A DNA stretch of 64,000 nt. Origin: Chitinophagaceae bacterium. Its GTDB lineage: Bacteria > Bacteroidota > Bacteroidia > Chitinophagales > Chitinophagaceae. The position numbers were made by a program, and so were the translations under genes. Within the stretch, counting starts at the first letter, position 1. Each line of letters starts with the position of its first letter. The DNA is taken from assembly GCA_016699815.1 (NCBI GenBank), contig CP065012.1, positions 1,116,001-1,180,000 on the forward strand. The letters run 5' to 3'. Of this stretch, positions 32,701 through 41,521 are shown piece after piece. Under the pieces are notes generated by a model. It was not told the origin of the DNA, did no database searches, and saw only the letters and a program-made list of their open reading frames with translations.

Positions 32701-34691
32701 GGATAATTGCGTATACCGGAGCCGGTAGTAGGCAAGCTTACAGCGTAATTAGCAATTGGCCTTGGTATGCTGCCATCGGTTAAAGATGCTGTAGCCCAGT
32801 TGGTAGTAACCATTAAAGCAAAATAATCGCTCCAGCCTTCTCCGCCCTGCTCTGCATTAGCCAGGCAACCCGATTGAGCCGGGCCACCGGTGAGCCTGTT
32901 ACTTACGCCATGAAAAAATTCGTGGGATACAATGCCATTATCCAAATCGCCATCCACCCTTTTGCGGCTTAGTGTAGCATTTAACCCATTGCCCAATTGG
33001 GCAATTAATAAAGCGCCGGTTGCCTGTGATACCATTACTGCCGGTATAGTAATTGTGTTATCTGTACCGCCCATAATTATTGGAGCATCGGGAACATTAT
33101 TTATCATTATTACTCCAGCGGCCTGGGCATTTTGGGCGTTTAATATTTTTACGGTAAAGTTGCAATTGCCACGGTTTATTAAAACTATTTTTCCAGTAAT
33201 GGAATTTACGGGGGCGCCGTTACATGCTTCATGGGCTGTGCCTGCCGCATCATCATAATACACTACACCCGCCGTAACCGGGCCTACATTCAGCAATTGG
33301 TTTGCAGTACTAAAATTGCCTTCTACAGCAGCATAATCACCGGCAATACTACCTGGTGCATTTACATGCACATTTGCCGGGCCATCAAAAAGATACATAC
33401 GCATACGTGGCCTTGAGCCATCGGCAGGTGTGGCAAAATTGGCATTATTGGTACCCGTGCTGCTTTGTGCTATTGCAATTACATAATCGTTTTGGGCGCC
33501 GCCCCTGCCCTGGTTATTGGCCTGAAAGTTTCCGGCAGGTTCCGTAAAACCGTATTGATAGGTAATATCATGTATAATATTATTCCAGTAAAATAAATTG
33601 GTAATGGCAAATTGCTGATAGTTGGGGCTTGTAGGATCAAGGCTAAAGTTTGGCGCAAACTGAAAGTTTAAAGGATCGGGGCTGGTGGTGGAAGTTGCCG
33701 GAATACCATTAGGTGTAATAATAGTTGACCCATTGGTACCGGCCCTGTCTTCAGTTGCCCAAACATTATTACCTCTTGAAATGGTATAATCTGTTGATCC
33801 GTTATTATGCCAGCCTAATGATGTGGCATTACCGGTTGCATTGGTCCATGGATTAGTGCGCACAGCCGGTGTGCCGCCGTTATGTATTGGGCTTTCTGCC
33901 GGATAGGGAATTACCAGGTAGTTTACGGTATTTACTAATGAAGGATTGTTGGATGTATTTTTCTGTAATGCTGTAATACTAAAAAAGTCCTTTTCCGGTT
34001 TTTCAATCTTTTCTACGTTTATAATATCCTCGTTGAAATTATGTTGACCTTCGTAAATAGTAAGGTTATTTTTGCCAATTATTTTTCCGTTTTGGGCATC
34101 AACCTGTATCATCCACCAATCTGCACTTTTTACTGGCACCACCTGAACAACCCATGCTAACTTTACCGCTTCAACATTTCCTTTATTGTTAAAAACAGGC
34201 ACCCACAAGCGTTCCACAAGCACCTCTTCATTTACTCCTTCCAAAATTCCAAAATTGTATTTTCTTCCATTTAGTTTAGTTTGAGAAAATCCAATTTTTG
34301 GTGCTGACAACTTAATATCAGCAAATGCCTTCAATACCGCATTGGCCGGCAATAAAGTAGCCAGGCCCGATTTTGGAGTAACCAATTTTTCTAAGCCGGC
34401 AATATATTCTCCGGCTGAAGAAACCAACTCATTATTTTTAAATGCCAATACTTTTAAGCTATTATATAGCGGTGTATTTTTATAGCCTTGTTGCAGGTAA
34501 ACCATTTGCGTGCCCGATATTGTATTGAAATACGCATCGCTTACAAATGAATTGCTGATTTGCTGCCTGCTGATGCCAATTTCTTTTGCCTTTTCTGTTA
34601 CCAGTTTTAAGGCCGTAGCCTCATTAATTTTTTGGCCATTTGAAAATAAAAAAAGGAGGCTGCTTAAAAATAGGAGTAGAGTTTTTTTCAT
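29787..34691 (-). CDS. T9SS-secreted M36 (fungalysin) metalloprotease with PA domain and seven Ig-like repeats
   Basis: A 1634-residue secreted protease, started at ATG 34691 (MKKTLLLFLSSLLFLF signal); the frame is open 21 codons further up. Order: FTP-type propeptide (about 25-230), M36 catalytic domain with a PA domain inserted (about 440-565, GKIVLINRGNCNFTVKI), then the Zn site H590-EFFH-594 in DNGIVSHEFFHGVSNRLTGG and downstream Glu in GEGWSDYFALM. Seven Ig-like repeats of about 95 residues follow (each with QPxxAxxCEG and a xYQWQxS core), then a T9SS type A domain (DVLVVYTNPNNGNFDV...NGVYSLELL). It probably degrades proteins outside the cell. It is a paralogue of 34943-39160 immediately upstream. 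Confidence 0.92.
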   Translation of the reverse strand: MKKTLLLFLSSLLFLFSNGQKINEATALKLVTEKAKEIGISRQQISNSFVSDAYFNTISGTQMVYLQQGYKNTPLYNSLKVLAFKNNELVSSAGEYIAGLEKLVTPKSGLATLLPANAVLKAFADIKLSAPKIGFSQTKLNGRKYNFGILEGVNEEVLVERLWVPVFNNKGNVEAVKLAWVVQVVPVKSADWWMIQVDAQNGKIIGKNNLTIYEGQHNFNEDIINVEKIEKPEKDFFSITALQKNTSNNPSLVNTVNYLVIPYPAESPIHNGGTPAVRTNPWTNATGNATSLGWHNNGSTDYTISRGNNVWATEDRAGTNGSTIITPNGIPATSTTSPDPLNFQFAPNFSLDPTSPNYQQFAITNLFYWNNIIHDITYQYGFTEPAGNFQANNQGRGGAQNDYVIAIAQSSTGTNNANFATPADGSRPRMRMYLFDGPANVHVNAPGSIAGDYAAVEGNFSTANQLLNVGPVTAGVVYYDDAAGTAHEACNGAPVNSITGKIVLINRGNCNFTVKILNAQNAQAAGVIMINNVPDAPIIMGGTDNTITIPAVMVSQATGALLIAQLGNGLNATLSRKRVDGDLDNGIVSHEFFHGVSNRLTGGPAQSGCLANAEQGGEGWSDYFALMVTTNWATASLTDGSIPRPIANYAVSLPTTGSGIRNYPYSTDIAVNPLTYANMGVNPIGTESHNIGEIWCAALWEMTWGIIQQTGNINSNLFDASSTAGNSVALKLVIEGMKLQPCVPGFIDARNAIIKADSLIYNGAYKCAIWTAFAKRGMGYGAIQGSSNSATDHVASSALPPAASISTQPADASTCEGSNVNFSIATTGLVSNYQWQVSTDGGTTWNNVSPVVNAATLTLNSVTLAMNNNKYRVIVNGGCPNNPVTSSVVTLTVSSSNLSVVTQPSSTSACVGGTASFTVAANSGSVTYNWQVSTDAGATWNSLSPTVTTATLTLTNVTAAMNNYQYRAVISSSGGSCGSSSINTNAAMLTVGANSVSVTTQPVNAAACTGNNASFNITASGTSLTYNWQVSTDGGTTWSNLSPAVTTATLTLNNVTAAMNNYQYQVIVTGSGSCGNSVTSATATLSVTGPASISAQPANATICEGGSNNFCVTGQGAGLSYQWQLSTTGCGGTFTDIAGATSGCFNVTNATLGMNNYAYRVIVTGACAPSVTSVCVVLTVNSAPVFTSQPNAVTTCAGTDATFSVTANGTNIAYNWQASTDGGATWNNLSPAVTTATLMLSNVAAAMNNNQYRVQMTGSGTCTTPVISNAVTLAVNAAPSVTASPTDANVCDGADVSFTGTATGNGLSYQWQQSTTGCGGTFTDIAGATSLNYNITGVTAALEGYAYRLVISGTCSPAAISTCAKLHVIVPANITAHPADAAVCETGDASFTVAASGDGIIYQWQVSADGGTTFADIAGETGTSLTVSSATIAQHQNKYRAVVSNCSSNSTISNAATLTVNANPVINISLLPNASSPASIEVTSIAPAGTYSYVWYSNTQVIPGQTGPVIPLASNPGISGDINVVATNSVNGCTSSSNLLTVQRGKSDVLVVYTNPNNGNFDVMYNETNFVSGKRYINVYDAKGAKVFSKVYDITLPYQRMKINMGAAANGVYSLELLKKDNSRLGAVKIFVHH
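30300..32290 (-). repeat. Seven tandem Ig-like domain repeats within M36 gene 1
   Basis: Coding repeats at a period of about 280-300 bases. Cysteine/QP-containing starts lie near 32262, 31965, 31665, 31385, 31105, 30825 and 30540. The codons for WQVSTDGGTTW and AAMNNYQYRV recur with few changes, so DNA identity between the first and neighbouring repeats is high and slippage or recombination could alter the number. Confidence 0.8.
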
Positions 34692-34852
34692 GAACCGAAG
34701 TTTATTAAGTGAGCTTAAAGTAAATAATGAATTGGTTAAATAAAATGTGTACAAACCTTAATTGCCGGGCTATTCCGGAGTTGCTAAATTAAGCGAATAT
34801 CTGCTCTGCTATTTTTTTATTGAGGAAAATTTATTGATTTTCTTATAAAACA

Positions 34853-34885
34853 AAAGGCAAAAGGTATTTGATGCCTTTTGCCTTT
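34853..34885 (-). terminator. Terminator behind M36 protease gene 2
   Basis: A perfect 12-bp stem AAAGGCAAAAGG / CCTTTTGCCTTT with a 9-base loop, 58 bases past the stop of the gene ending at 34943. Confidence 0.75.
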
Positions 34886-34942
34886 TTAATAATAATTGAA
34901 ATGATTTGAAAATGAACTACTAAAAAGCTGATATTCAAAATA

Positions 34943-37900
34943 CTAATTATGTTTTGATACTTTACCCACCGCCAGGCGTTTTCCATCTTTTCCAATTAAC
35001 TCTACCAGGTACACGCCGGAAGAATATCTGGAAATATCTACCAGCATTTTTTGATAGGGTTCGGTAATGCTGAATTGTTGTAAAAATACTTTTGCGCCTT
35101 TACTGTCGAAAATTTTCAAAATCCGGGTTTCGGCAGCCGAAGAAGGATCTTTAAAATATCTTACCTGGAAAATGCCATTACTGGGATTGGGATAAATAAA
35201 TAGTACCGTAGACTGCAAGGCTCCAAGCCCAAGTATATCCGAAGTATCGGTACATCCTGTTGTTTGATTTAAGGCAATTGCCCTAATGCTTCCGAGGTTA
35301 TCAACGGTTGCGGAATAACTTGATCCATTTGCACCTGAAACCAGCGTATTATTATTTAACCAGGCATATGCATAATTGCCAGATGGGGAAACCAAAGCAG
35401 TAACTACAGATTGCAAAGAAGGATTGATAGCGCTATTGGTTGCATTAAGGGTAACCACCGGATCGGGGTTTACCGTTAATGATACTTCATCGGAATTTAC
35501 AGAACCGCAAGGATCGCCGGTTACCACTGCCCTGAATAAATTTCCGTTCATGGAAAGTTGGGTACCGGTTACCGATAAAGTATTGGTTAATGTACCGGAA
35601 TACACGGCATCGTCAGTTATATTGCTCCAGGTTGTGCCATTATTGGCGCTCATTTGCCATTGATAGGTAATTGACAAACCTTGTGCATCCACAGTAAACT
35701 GCTTATTTTCTCCACGACAGGCAGATGCAGGCGCAGGTTGTATATTTATTGATACAGGTTGGTTAACGGTTAATGTAGCTGCATTGGTTGAAAGGTTGGT
35801 ACAATTATCGGTAATCAAAGCCTGGTATTGATTGCCATTCATTGCAGCAGTAATATTATTAAGTACGAGTGAGGGATTTGTGGCAGATGCAATATTGGTC
35901 CAGCTTGCTCCCCCATCAGCGCTTAACTGCCATTGATAATTAACAGTTGAAGTGGATGCAGCAGTTGTAAAAGTTGCAGATTGGCCTTCGCAAAGGGCTA
36001 TATCAACAGGTTGTGATGTAATACCTGCCGCTTCATTTACCAGTAAAGTAATACAAGCCGAAGTAATATTAGATGGGCAGGAGTTTTGTGCAACTACCCT
36101 GTACACTTCGTTATTTTGAGCTAAGCTAAGGTTGTTTAAATTTAGGATTGCAGAAGTTGCCCCGGCAATATTGGTAAACGTTCCGGCGCAGCCTGTAGTA
36201 CTTACCTGCCATTGATAAGCGGGGTTGGTGCCGGAAATATTTGCCGATAGTGCCACACTATTATTTACGCAACCTGTAACGCTTGATGGCTGGTTAACGA
36301 TGGTGAGCGGTGTGCAACTTGTAGGCGCAGGTAATATTAAGGTGAAGGTATCGCTCACATTCACTTTTTTGTTTCCGGCATTATATAAATTTGAGGTAAT
36401 TTCAACCACCGCTGTTTTTTTAACGGCAATATCATCTATACGCCAGCCAATTAAATTTGTGCCTTCATCGGTGGTAAATCTAAAACGGAATCTTACATTT
36501 TGATTGGCATAAGGCCCAAGGTTTACAACAGATTTTTTAAAGCCATAGCTGTTACCGGTAAAGGCAGGCCTTCCGGAAAGCAAGGTACTACCATCCATTA
36601 TGCCGGTATAGCCACCGGTAATAAAATTACTTGCACCTATATCGCTCCAGGAAGTTCCTCCATTTGTACTTATTTCCACAACACCGCCATCGTAAGAACT
36701 TTCCGAAACAAACCAGTTCCAAAAAGACAAGTTTGGAGGAGTGGCGCCAAGAGCAATATCTGCAGTTGTTAAAAGTCTTTCATCAGATGTTACATCGGGG
36801 TTACCGGAAAAATAGGCATAAGGCGGGCTGTAGCTTATGGCATTATCACTTACCCAATTTGTAGAGGTGGTAGAAGTAGCCTGCCAGCCAGATGAAATGC
36901 TGCTGTTAGGAACATTGTCTTCAAATAAATTTACCGGAGGAAAATAAGTTCCGTTGTTTATCCTTACGGTAAAAGAATAGAGTTGGGAATTGCCCGAAGT
37001 AATATTTACCGGGAAGCTTACCACCCTTGAAACGGAATTATAAGTGCCGCCGGAAACATAAGTTACATTTGAAGGTAGCGTATCGGTAAGCAGGTAGTTT
37101 ACAATATTGCCACATGAGCCTGCAGTAACTTTATTGGTATATACTACTTCTGCATTTTCTTCCTGCTGGGTAACATTTTGGGTAACCAATAATTTGCTTT
37201 CCACCGTTGAGAAACCTACAATTTGGTCGCTGCGGCTGTCGCTGGAGCCCTGGCTGGCATCGGTACCTACGCCCCTTCTTGCAAAAGCCTGTAATATGGC
37301 GCAATGGTAAGCGCCGTTATATAAAATTTGATCGGCTGCTAAAATTGCATCCCGGCCATCTACAAATCCCGGGCTGCAGGGTTGCAGCTTCATGCCTTCC
37401 ATAACTAGTTTTAAAGCAATGGAATTTCCACCGGGTGCATTTGCATCAAATATATTGGGATTTATTACACCGGTTTGCTGAATAATATTCCAGGTCATAT
37501 CCCACAAAATAGTGCACCAAACGGCTCCTATTCCATGAGGAATGGCTGCTGTGGATACATTGGTGTAAGTAAGTGGGTTAGTGCTCATATTGGTGCAATA
37601 CTTGTATTGCCTGATACCGCCACCATTTACGCCTTGCCCGGAAACATAGTTTCCAATTGCCCTTGGTTTAGTTGCACCGTCGTTGAGTGTGGAGTTTGCC
37701 CAATCCTGTGTGGCCATAATGCAAAAGTAATCGCCCCAGCCTTCACCCATTTGTTCGGTATTTTGTAAACATCCGCTTAATGCAGGTCCGCCGGTAAGCC
37801 TGTTACTGATGCCATGGGTAAATTCATGAAGTACTACGCCGTTATCTACATCACCATCTTTTTGAGGGCTGCCGCTCCATAAATACATTTGCATCCTTCC

Positions 37901-39160
37901 GCTGCTTCCATCTGATGGAGTGGAAAAATTAGCATTGTTGGTTCCGCCGCCATCTTGTGCATCGGCATTTACAGCATCGTTACCTAATCCACCACGGCCG
38001 AGGTTATTGCTTTGAAAATTTCCGGCAACTTCAGTAAATCCGTAATTGTAAGTCAAATCATGTATAATATTGTTCCAGTAAAAAAGGTTGGTAATATTAA
38101 ACTGCTGGTTTTGAACCGGCGAAACCTGGATGGGAGTGATAGTAAAATTGGGCACAAAATCAAAGTTGAGTGGATCGGGAGATGTGGTGGAAACAGCAGA
38201 TGCGCCAGTGGTATTATTATTACCATCCCTGTCTTCTTTTGCCCACACATTATTTCCACGGCTACTGGTATAATCTGTTGTTCCGTTGCTGTGCCATCCG
38301 AGGGTTACCGCATTTCCACCGGCCAGATTCCAGGGGTTGGAAACTACTGTAGGCGCACCTCCGGGATGGATAGGGCTTTCTGCCGGAAAAGGTATTACCC
38401 GGTAATTGGCAGTATTTACCAGCGAAGGCGAATTACTTTGCCAGTTAAAGAAACTTTTGGGAGTTTCAATATTTTCATAAAATAAATGTTCTGCTTCATG
38501 ATGTGTATGGTTGGTATCATAAGCATCCCATGAGCAGTAAACGGTAAAATTACTTTCTGCAATTTTTTTATTGGTATTGGCATCTACCCTTATCATCCAG
38601 TAATCTGCTGATGTGGCTGGCACCAGGTAAACCTGCCAGGCCAATTTTACTTCCTTGCCTTCATTTACCGGCACCCACATTAATTCTGCGGTAATATCTT
38701 CTGTGGCAATGCCCAGTTTGCCAAATAATTTTTTTGTATCCGTTGATGAAATGGAAAAAATGGGAAGAGCAGTAGTAAGGTTTTTATCTTCCAAAGCTGT
38801 TCTTACGGCATCGGAAGCGCTAAATACCGGTATTGCTGAAATATTTGCGGATTTTTTTTGGACACTTTCCAAAAAATGCCCGGCCTGTGAAACGAGTTTG
38901 CCGTTTTTAAAAGCAAGCGCCAGCACCTGGTTGTACACCGGCAGGTTTTTATATTGCTGCAATAGATACACTTTATCGGTATTTGAACCTGCATCATGAT
39001 AAGCAGAGGAAACAAAGCTGCCGAGCAGGTTTTCGGCAAAAGGAGAAATGAGTTGCTGGTTTCTTTCCACCATGGCCAAAGCAATTGTTTTATTGATCTG
39101 CTGGGCCGATGCGATAGCAATAACCTGCATGAGGATTACGGAGCTTAAAAATTTTTTCAT
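34943..39160 (-). CDS. T9SS-secreted M36 (fungalysin) metalloprotease with three Ig-like repeats
   Basis: A 1405-residue secreted protease starting at ATG 39160 (MKKFLSSVILMQVIAIASAQ); ATG 39166 is also possible. The FTP-type propeptide (about 20-220) is followed by the M36 domain with H445-EFTH-449 in DNGVVLHEFTHGISNRLTGG and distal Glu in GEGWGDYFCIM. No PA domain is present, unlike its neighbour. Next come a DUF11-like strand region (NVTQQEENAEVVYTNKVTAG), a MAM-like jellyroll segment (SESSYDGGVVEISTNGGTSW), three Ig-like repeats, and a T9SS type A domain (LFIYPNPSNGIFQVRYF). The two M36 genes clearly arose by duplication and differ in accessory domains. Confidence 0.92.
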   Translation of the reverse strand: MKKFLSSVILMQVIAIASAQQINKTIALAMVERNQQLISPFAENLLGSFVSSAYHDAGSNTDKVYLLQQYKNLPVYNQVLALAFKNGKLVSQAGHFLESVQKKSANISAIPVFSASDAVRTALEDKNLTTALPIFSISSTDTKKLFGKLGIATEDITAELMWVPVNEGKEVKLAWQVYLVPATSADYWMIRVDANTNKKIAESNFTVYCSWDAYDTNHTHHEAEHLFYENIETPKSFFNWQSNSPSLVNTANYRVIPFPAESPIHPGGAPTVVSNPWNLAGGNAVTLGWHSNGTTDYTSSRGNNVWAKEDRDGNNNTTGASAVSTTSPDPLNFDFVPNFTITPIQVSPVQNQQFNITNLFYWNNIIHDLTYNYGFTEVAGNFQSNNLGRGGLGNDAVNADAQDGGGTNNANFSTPSDGSSGRMQMYLWSGSPQKDGDVDNGVVLHEFTHGISNRLTGGPALSGCLQNTEQMGEGWGDYFCIMATQDWANSTLNDGATKPRAIGNYVSGQGVNGGGIRQYKYCTNMSTNPLTYTNVSTAAIPHGIGAVWCTILWDMTWNIIQQTGVINPNIFDANAPGGNSIALKLVMEGMKLQPCSPGFVDGRDAILAADQILYNGAYHCAILQAFARRGVGTDASQGSSDSRSDQIVGFSTVESKLLVTQNVTQQEENAEVVYTNKVTAGSCGNIVNYLLTDTLPSNVTYVSGGTYNSVSRVVSFPVNITSGNSQLYSFTVRINNGTYFPPVNLFEDNVPNSSISSGWQATSTTSTNWVSDNAISYSPPYAYFSGNPDVTSDERLLTTADIALGATPPNLSFWNWFVSESSYDGGVVEISTNGGTSWSDIGASNFITGGYTGIMDGSTLLSGRPAFTGNSYGFKKSVVNLGPYANQNVRFRFRFTTDEGTNLIGWRIDDIAVKKTAVVEITSNLYNAGNKKVNVSDTFTLILPAPTSCTPLTIVNQPSSVTGCVNNSVALSANISGTNPAYQWQVSTTGCAGTFTNIAGATSAILNLNNLSLAQNNEVYRVVAQNSCPSNITSACITLLVNEAAGITSQPVDIALCEGQSATFTTAASTSTVNYQWQLSADGGASWTNIASATNPSLVLNNITAAMNGNQYQALITDNCTNLSTNAATLTVNQPVSINIQPAPASACRGENKQFTVDAQGLSITYQWQMSANNGTTWSNITDDAVYSGTLTNTLSVTGTQLSMNGNLFRAVVTGDPCGSVNSDEVSLTVNPDPVVTLNATNSAINPSLQSVVTALVSPSGNYAYAWLNNNTLVSGANGSSYSATVDNLGSIRAIALNQTTGCTDTSDILGLGALQSTVLFIYPNPSNGIFQVRYFKDPSSAAETRILKIFDSKGAKVFLQQFSITEPYQKMLVDISRYSSGVYLVELIGKDGKRLAVGKVSKHN
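35490..36310 (-). repeat. Three Ig-like domain repeats within M36 gene 2
   Basis: Three tandem coding repeats of about 270 bases each, related to the seven in the neighbouring M36 gene: QPxxxxxC starts and the xYQWQxS core occur once per repeat. Confidence 0.7.
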
Positions 39161-39166
39161 AAACAT

Positions 39167-39520
39167 TAAATTGGTGCCGGTTTTGTAATGTAATTACCCA
39201 CCTGTTTTTGGGCAGCAAATTTAATGTATTCATTTGGTATTTGGTAAGGCGCCGTAAAGGTTTAAAAAGTTTTTTTAAGTTTGAGTTTGGGGCGATAAAT
39301 ACATGGATAAAACGGTGTTTAGCCACAGATTAGCCTTTGGCCAGCAATGGTATACCTAACCCGGTTTTTTCTAAAATTAAAATTTAAATACAAATCCGTT
39401 GGTTTTACATCAGTAATGCCTTTTACAATTTTACTAATAAATTGAAGTTTGCAAACCTCATTGGTCAAAAGCCAGGCGGCAGGCTTTAATGCTTTATACC
39501 TGTGGCGGAGAAATGGCAAC
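39167..39520. other. Intergenic region upstream of M36 gene 2
   Basis: 354 bases with no supported gene. A minus-strand -7 box TAAATTTG (39216-39223) lies about 55 bases before the protease start but has no TTG at the right distance. The rest looks featureless. Confidence 0.45.
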
Positions 39521-40057
39521 TTATTGCTTTATAAGCGTAAATCTCTGTGGTAGCGTTATTGCTGTATCCCCTAAATTAAAATTATAATAAGGTGTTCGTT
39601 GCTGCCATACATCCATGGTTATATCATTTGCGCTTAATGTTACCTCTACTACCCAATTTATTAATCCTCGATGATGATTTAAGTCTGAAAAAAGGCCATC
39701 GAGTTTTTGTGAATTACAGATATATTTAGAGAGGCTAAAATTTGTAATACTATTCATATAACTCCAACTGTCCGAAGTTGGGAGAAACCGGTTGGCATAA
39801 TTGCTCATTACTATATTATTGCCTTGCTTATATTCTACCCATCCCCAAAGTAAATCTCTTATTGTATTATATCTTTGAGAATAAGTTCTTACCGGTTTTA
39901 AATAAATGCGTATGGTATCGGCACCGGATACATTCATCCACTCTCCCTCGTATTGCTGCAGGGTATTACAAGTGTCATATTTAAGCGGATGCTGTGCATA
40001 AGCAGTAGCAGATGCGGCTGCTAAAAATATAATAAAAAAGTATGTTTTTGTTTTCAT
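39521..40057 (-). CDS. Secreted DUF6705-like small protein (partner of orphan cassette)
   Basis: A 178-residue exported protein with signal peptide MKTKTYFFIIFLAAASATAYAQ (given as MKTKTYFFIIFLAAAS and ATAYAQ). It shares QQYEGEWMNVSGADTIRIY, LLWGWVEYKQGNNI, LDGLFSDL and the C-terminal LPQRFTLIKQ with its paralogues at 25191 and 40990. It directly follows the orphan C-terminal cassette (18 bases), as the others follow their lipoproteins. A matched partner or immunity-like role is inferred from this pairing, and no catalytic motif is visible. Confidence 0.72.
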   Translation of the reverse strand: MKTKTYFFIIFLAAASATAYAQHPLKYDTCNTLQQYEGEWMNVSGADTIRIYLKPVRTYSQRYNTIRDLLWGWVEYKQGNNIVMSNYANRFLPTSDSWSYMNSITNFSLSKYICNSQKLDGLFSDLNHHRGLINWVVEVTLSANDITMDVWQQRTPYYNFNLGDTAITLPQRFTLIKQ

Positions 40058-40075
40058 TTTTTTGTTTTTAAATCG

Positions 40076-40819
40076 TTATTGACAAGGGTCTGTTAAAAGA
40101 CTTCCAAAAAGGCTTAGGGTAGCAGGGTTCCAGTTAGTACAATTTTCATCGCTTTGGTAAAGGCTAATGGCATTTTCGGCATTTTTGTCTTTTAGCATAT
40201 TTAAAAAGGCAATCATGTTTGTTTCCTGGTTGGTGCTTCTTAACATATCATAATAATCATCATTAAAATCGTCTATTTTTTCTTCATCCCAATCGTCATT
40301 GCCATTACCATCACCCACAATGCTTTGTGCAAATGCTCTAAATGCAGCAGGGTTTTTTACTTTCATTATAAGGGGGTTTCCGGTAGGAGTTGTAAGCGCA
40401 AAAAACAAATTAGCGCTATCCTGCGTATAATTGCCCATAAATATTTTAGCCATAAAAATTATATCATCTGGTGTAAAAATTCCCGCTAATCCAGAGTAAT
40501 GGCAATGCAAAATGGCGCCCACATTATTTAGGTTTTCCCAGTTTATATTAGGATCATTATAACCGCCCTGTTTAAGCTGGTAGTTATTAGGAAAAGAAAC
40601 TGCATAGCCCGATTCAAAAGGTTGGGTTAAAATTTGCTGAGTATTTATAGATTTTAAATAGTTAACAAAATTAGTATTTTGATTTAATGATAAAATAAAT
40701 GAATCACAGGGTTCAGGTGTTTGGTTCTCCCCTGGCTCATCCGGCCATTCAATCGGCGGCTCTTCTTGCGTACAGGGGTTTTTCCACTCACCGGTATTGG
40801 TATCTATTACATAAACCAC
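40076..40819 (-). CDS. Orphan C-terminal JAMM-like cassette (5'-truncated copy of the lipoprotein)
   Basis: Homologous only to the last third of 41522-43189. The frame is open to 40927 without an ATG (GTG at 40819 is the first usable start), and there is no signal peptide, so it is either a silent cassette or a pseudogene. The 5' part (GGGEGTTTPDSTTNPPNT through EPPIEWPDEPGE) is nearly identical to the paralogue at the DNA level. After that the sequences diverge, yet the domain pattern remains: EPCDSFI, F-E69-SGY, H105-C-H107 and D118/D119, then FLNMLKDKN and a final Cys. It resembles orphan toxin modules of polymorphic loci, from which recombination can swap C-termini. Confidence 0.65.
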   Translation of the reverse strand: MVYVIDTNTGEWKNPCTQEEPPIEWPDEPGENQTPEPCDSFILSLNQNTNFVNYLKSINTQQILTQPFESGYAVSFPNNYQLKQGGYNDPNINWENLNNVGAILHCHYSGLAGIFTPDDIIFMAKIFMGNYTQDSANLFFALTTPTGNPLIMKVKNPAAFRAFAQSIVGDGNGNDDWDEEKIDDFNDDYYDMLRSTNQETNMIAFLNMLKDKNAENAISLYQSDENCTNWNPATLSLFGSLLTDPCQ

Positions 40820-40909
40820 CCAGTTACGGTCTTCGCCACATTCACCGGGCAGGGTATTGGGTGGGTTGGTAGTACTGTCGGGTGTAGTAGTGCCTTCTCC
40901 GCCGCCTGG
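40731..40909 (-). repeat. 179-bp connecting repeat, copy in orphan cassette
   Basis: Direct repeat of 42162-42340, equal in length with 5 mismatches by eye (about 97% identity). It encodes the linker GGGEGTTTPDSTTNPP and the block TNTGEWKNPCTQEEPPIEW. Sequence on both sides differs, so the identity ends abruptly, which points to recent duplication or gene conversion. Confidence 0.9.
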
Positions 40910-40989
40910 TTCATCGAGGGCATTACTTCAACCCTCATTTTTACAAATTTTGATAGAAGTTAATAAAGGCCGTAATGTATTTATTTCTT

Positions 40990-41502
40990 TTATTGTCTTA
41001 TTAATGTCAAATCAATAGGCAAAGAAAACGACCATTGGTAACCTTGTGGCTTTATACCCATTGAATTTCTTAATTGCCATTTTAATTCAGTTTGGTTATT
41101 ATTAATCATAATAAGGTATAAATCACAAAGCTTATTTTTTGTAATATCCTGAAAACTTCCATATAATTCGTTTTCGCTTTTAGGGCCACCTAAAATTGTT
41201 GCATGACCGATATCAAATGGAAGACCTGCATATTGAAGAAAAGTTTCCTGAATTATCCCATTTTTAACATACTTATGCCATCCTACTATTTCTTCAAAGA
41301 AGAAATTTGCTGGAGGCTTCATATAAATTTCTTGTTTATATAACTTTATAACTAAAGTATCTGCTCCACTTGTCCATTGCCATGTACCAACAAATTTATT
41401 TAACTCATTGTATTGTATATGAGCGCCAGAATAGGGGGTAATTTGGGCTTTCATTTCTACAAAACCTACAACATGTAAAACAACAATAAATATCTTTCTC
41501 AT
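40990..41502 (-). CDS. Secreted DUF6705-like small protein (partner of lipoprotein copy 2)
   Basis: A 170-residue exported protein with signal peptide MRKIFIVVLHVVGFVEMKAQ. It has KFVGTWQWTSGADTLVIKLY, IVGWHKYVKNGII, LYGSFQDIT and the C-terminal LPIDLTLIRQ. The family points are the same as in 25191 and 39521, with greater divergence overall. It lies 19 bases behind the lipoprotein gene 41522-43189, probably co-transcribed. A binding or protection role toward that lipoprotein is inferred. Confidence 0.72.
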   Translation of the reverse strand: MRKIFIVVLHVVGFVEMKAQITPYSGAHIQYNELNKFVGTWQWTSGADTLVIKLYKQEIYMKPPANFFFEEIVGWHKYVKNGIIQETFLQYAGLPFDIGHATILGGPKSENELYGSFQDITKNKLCDLYLIMINNNQTELKWQLRNSMGIKPQGYQWSFSLPIDLTLIRQ

Positions 41503-41521
41503 TGTTTATTATTTTAGTGAA

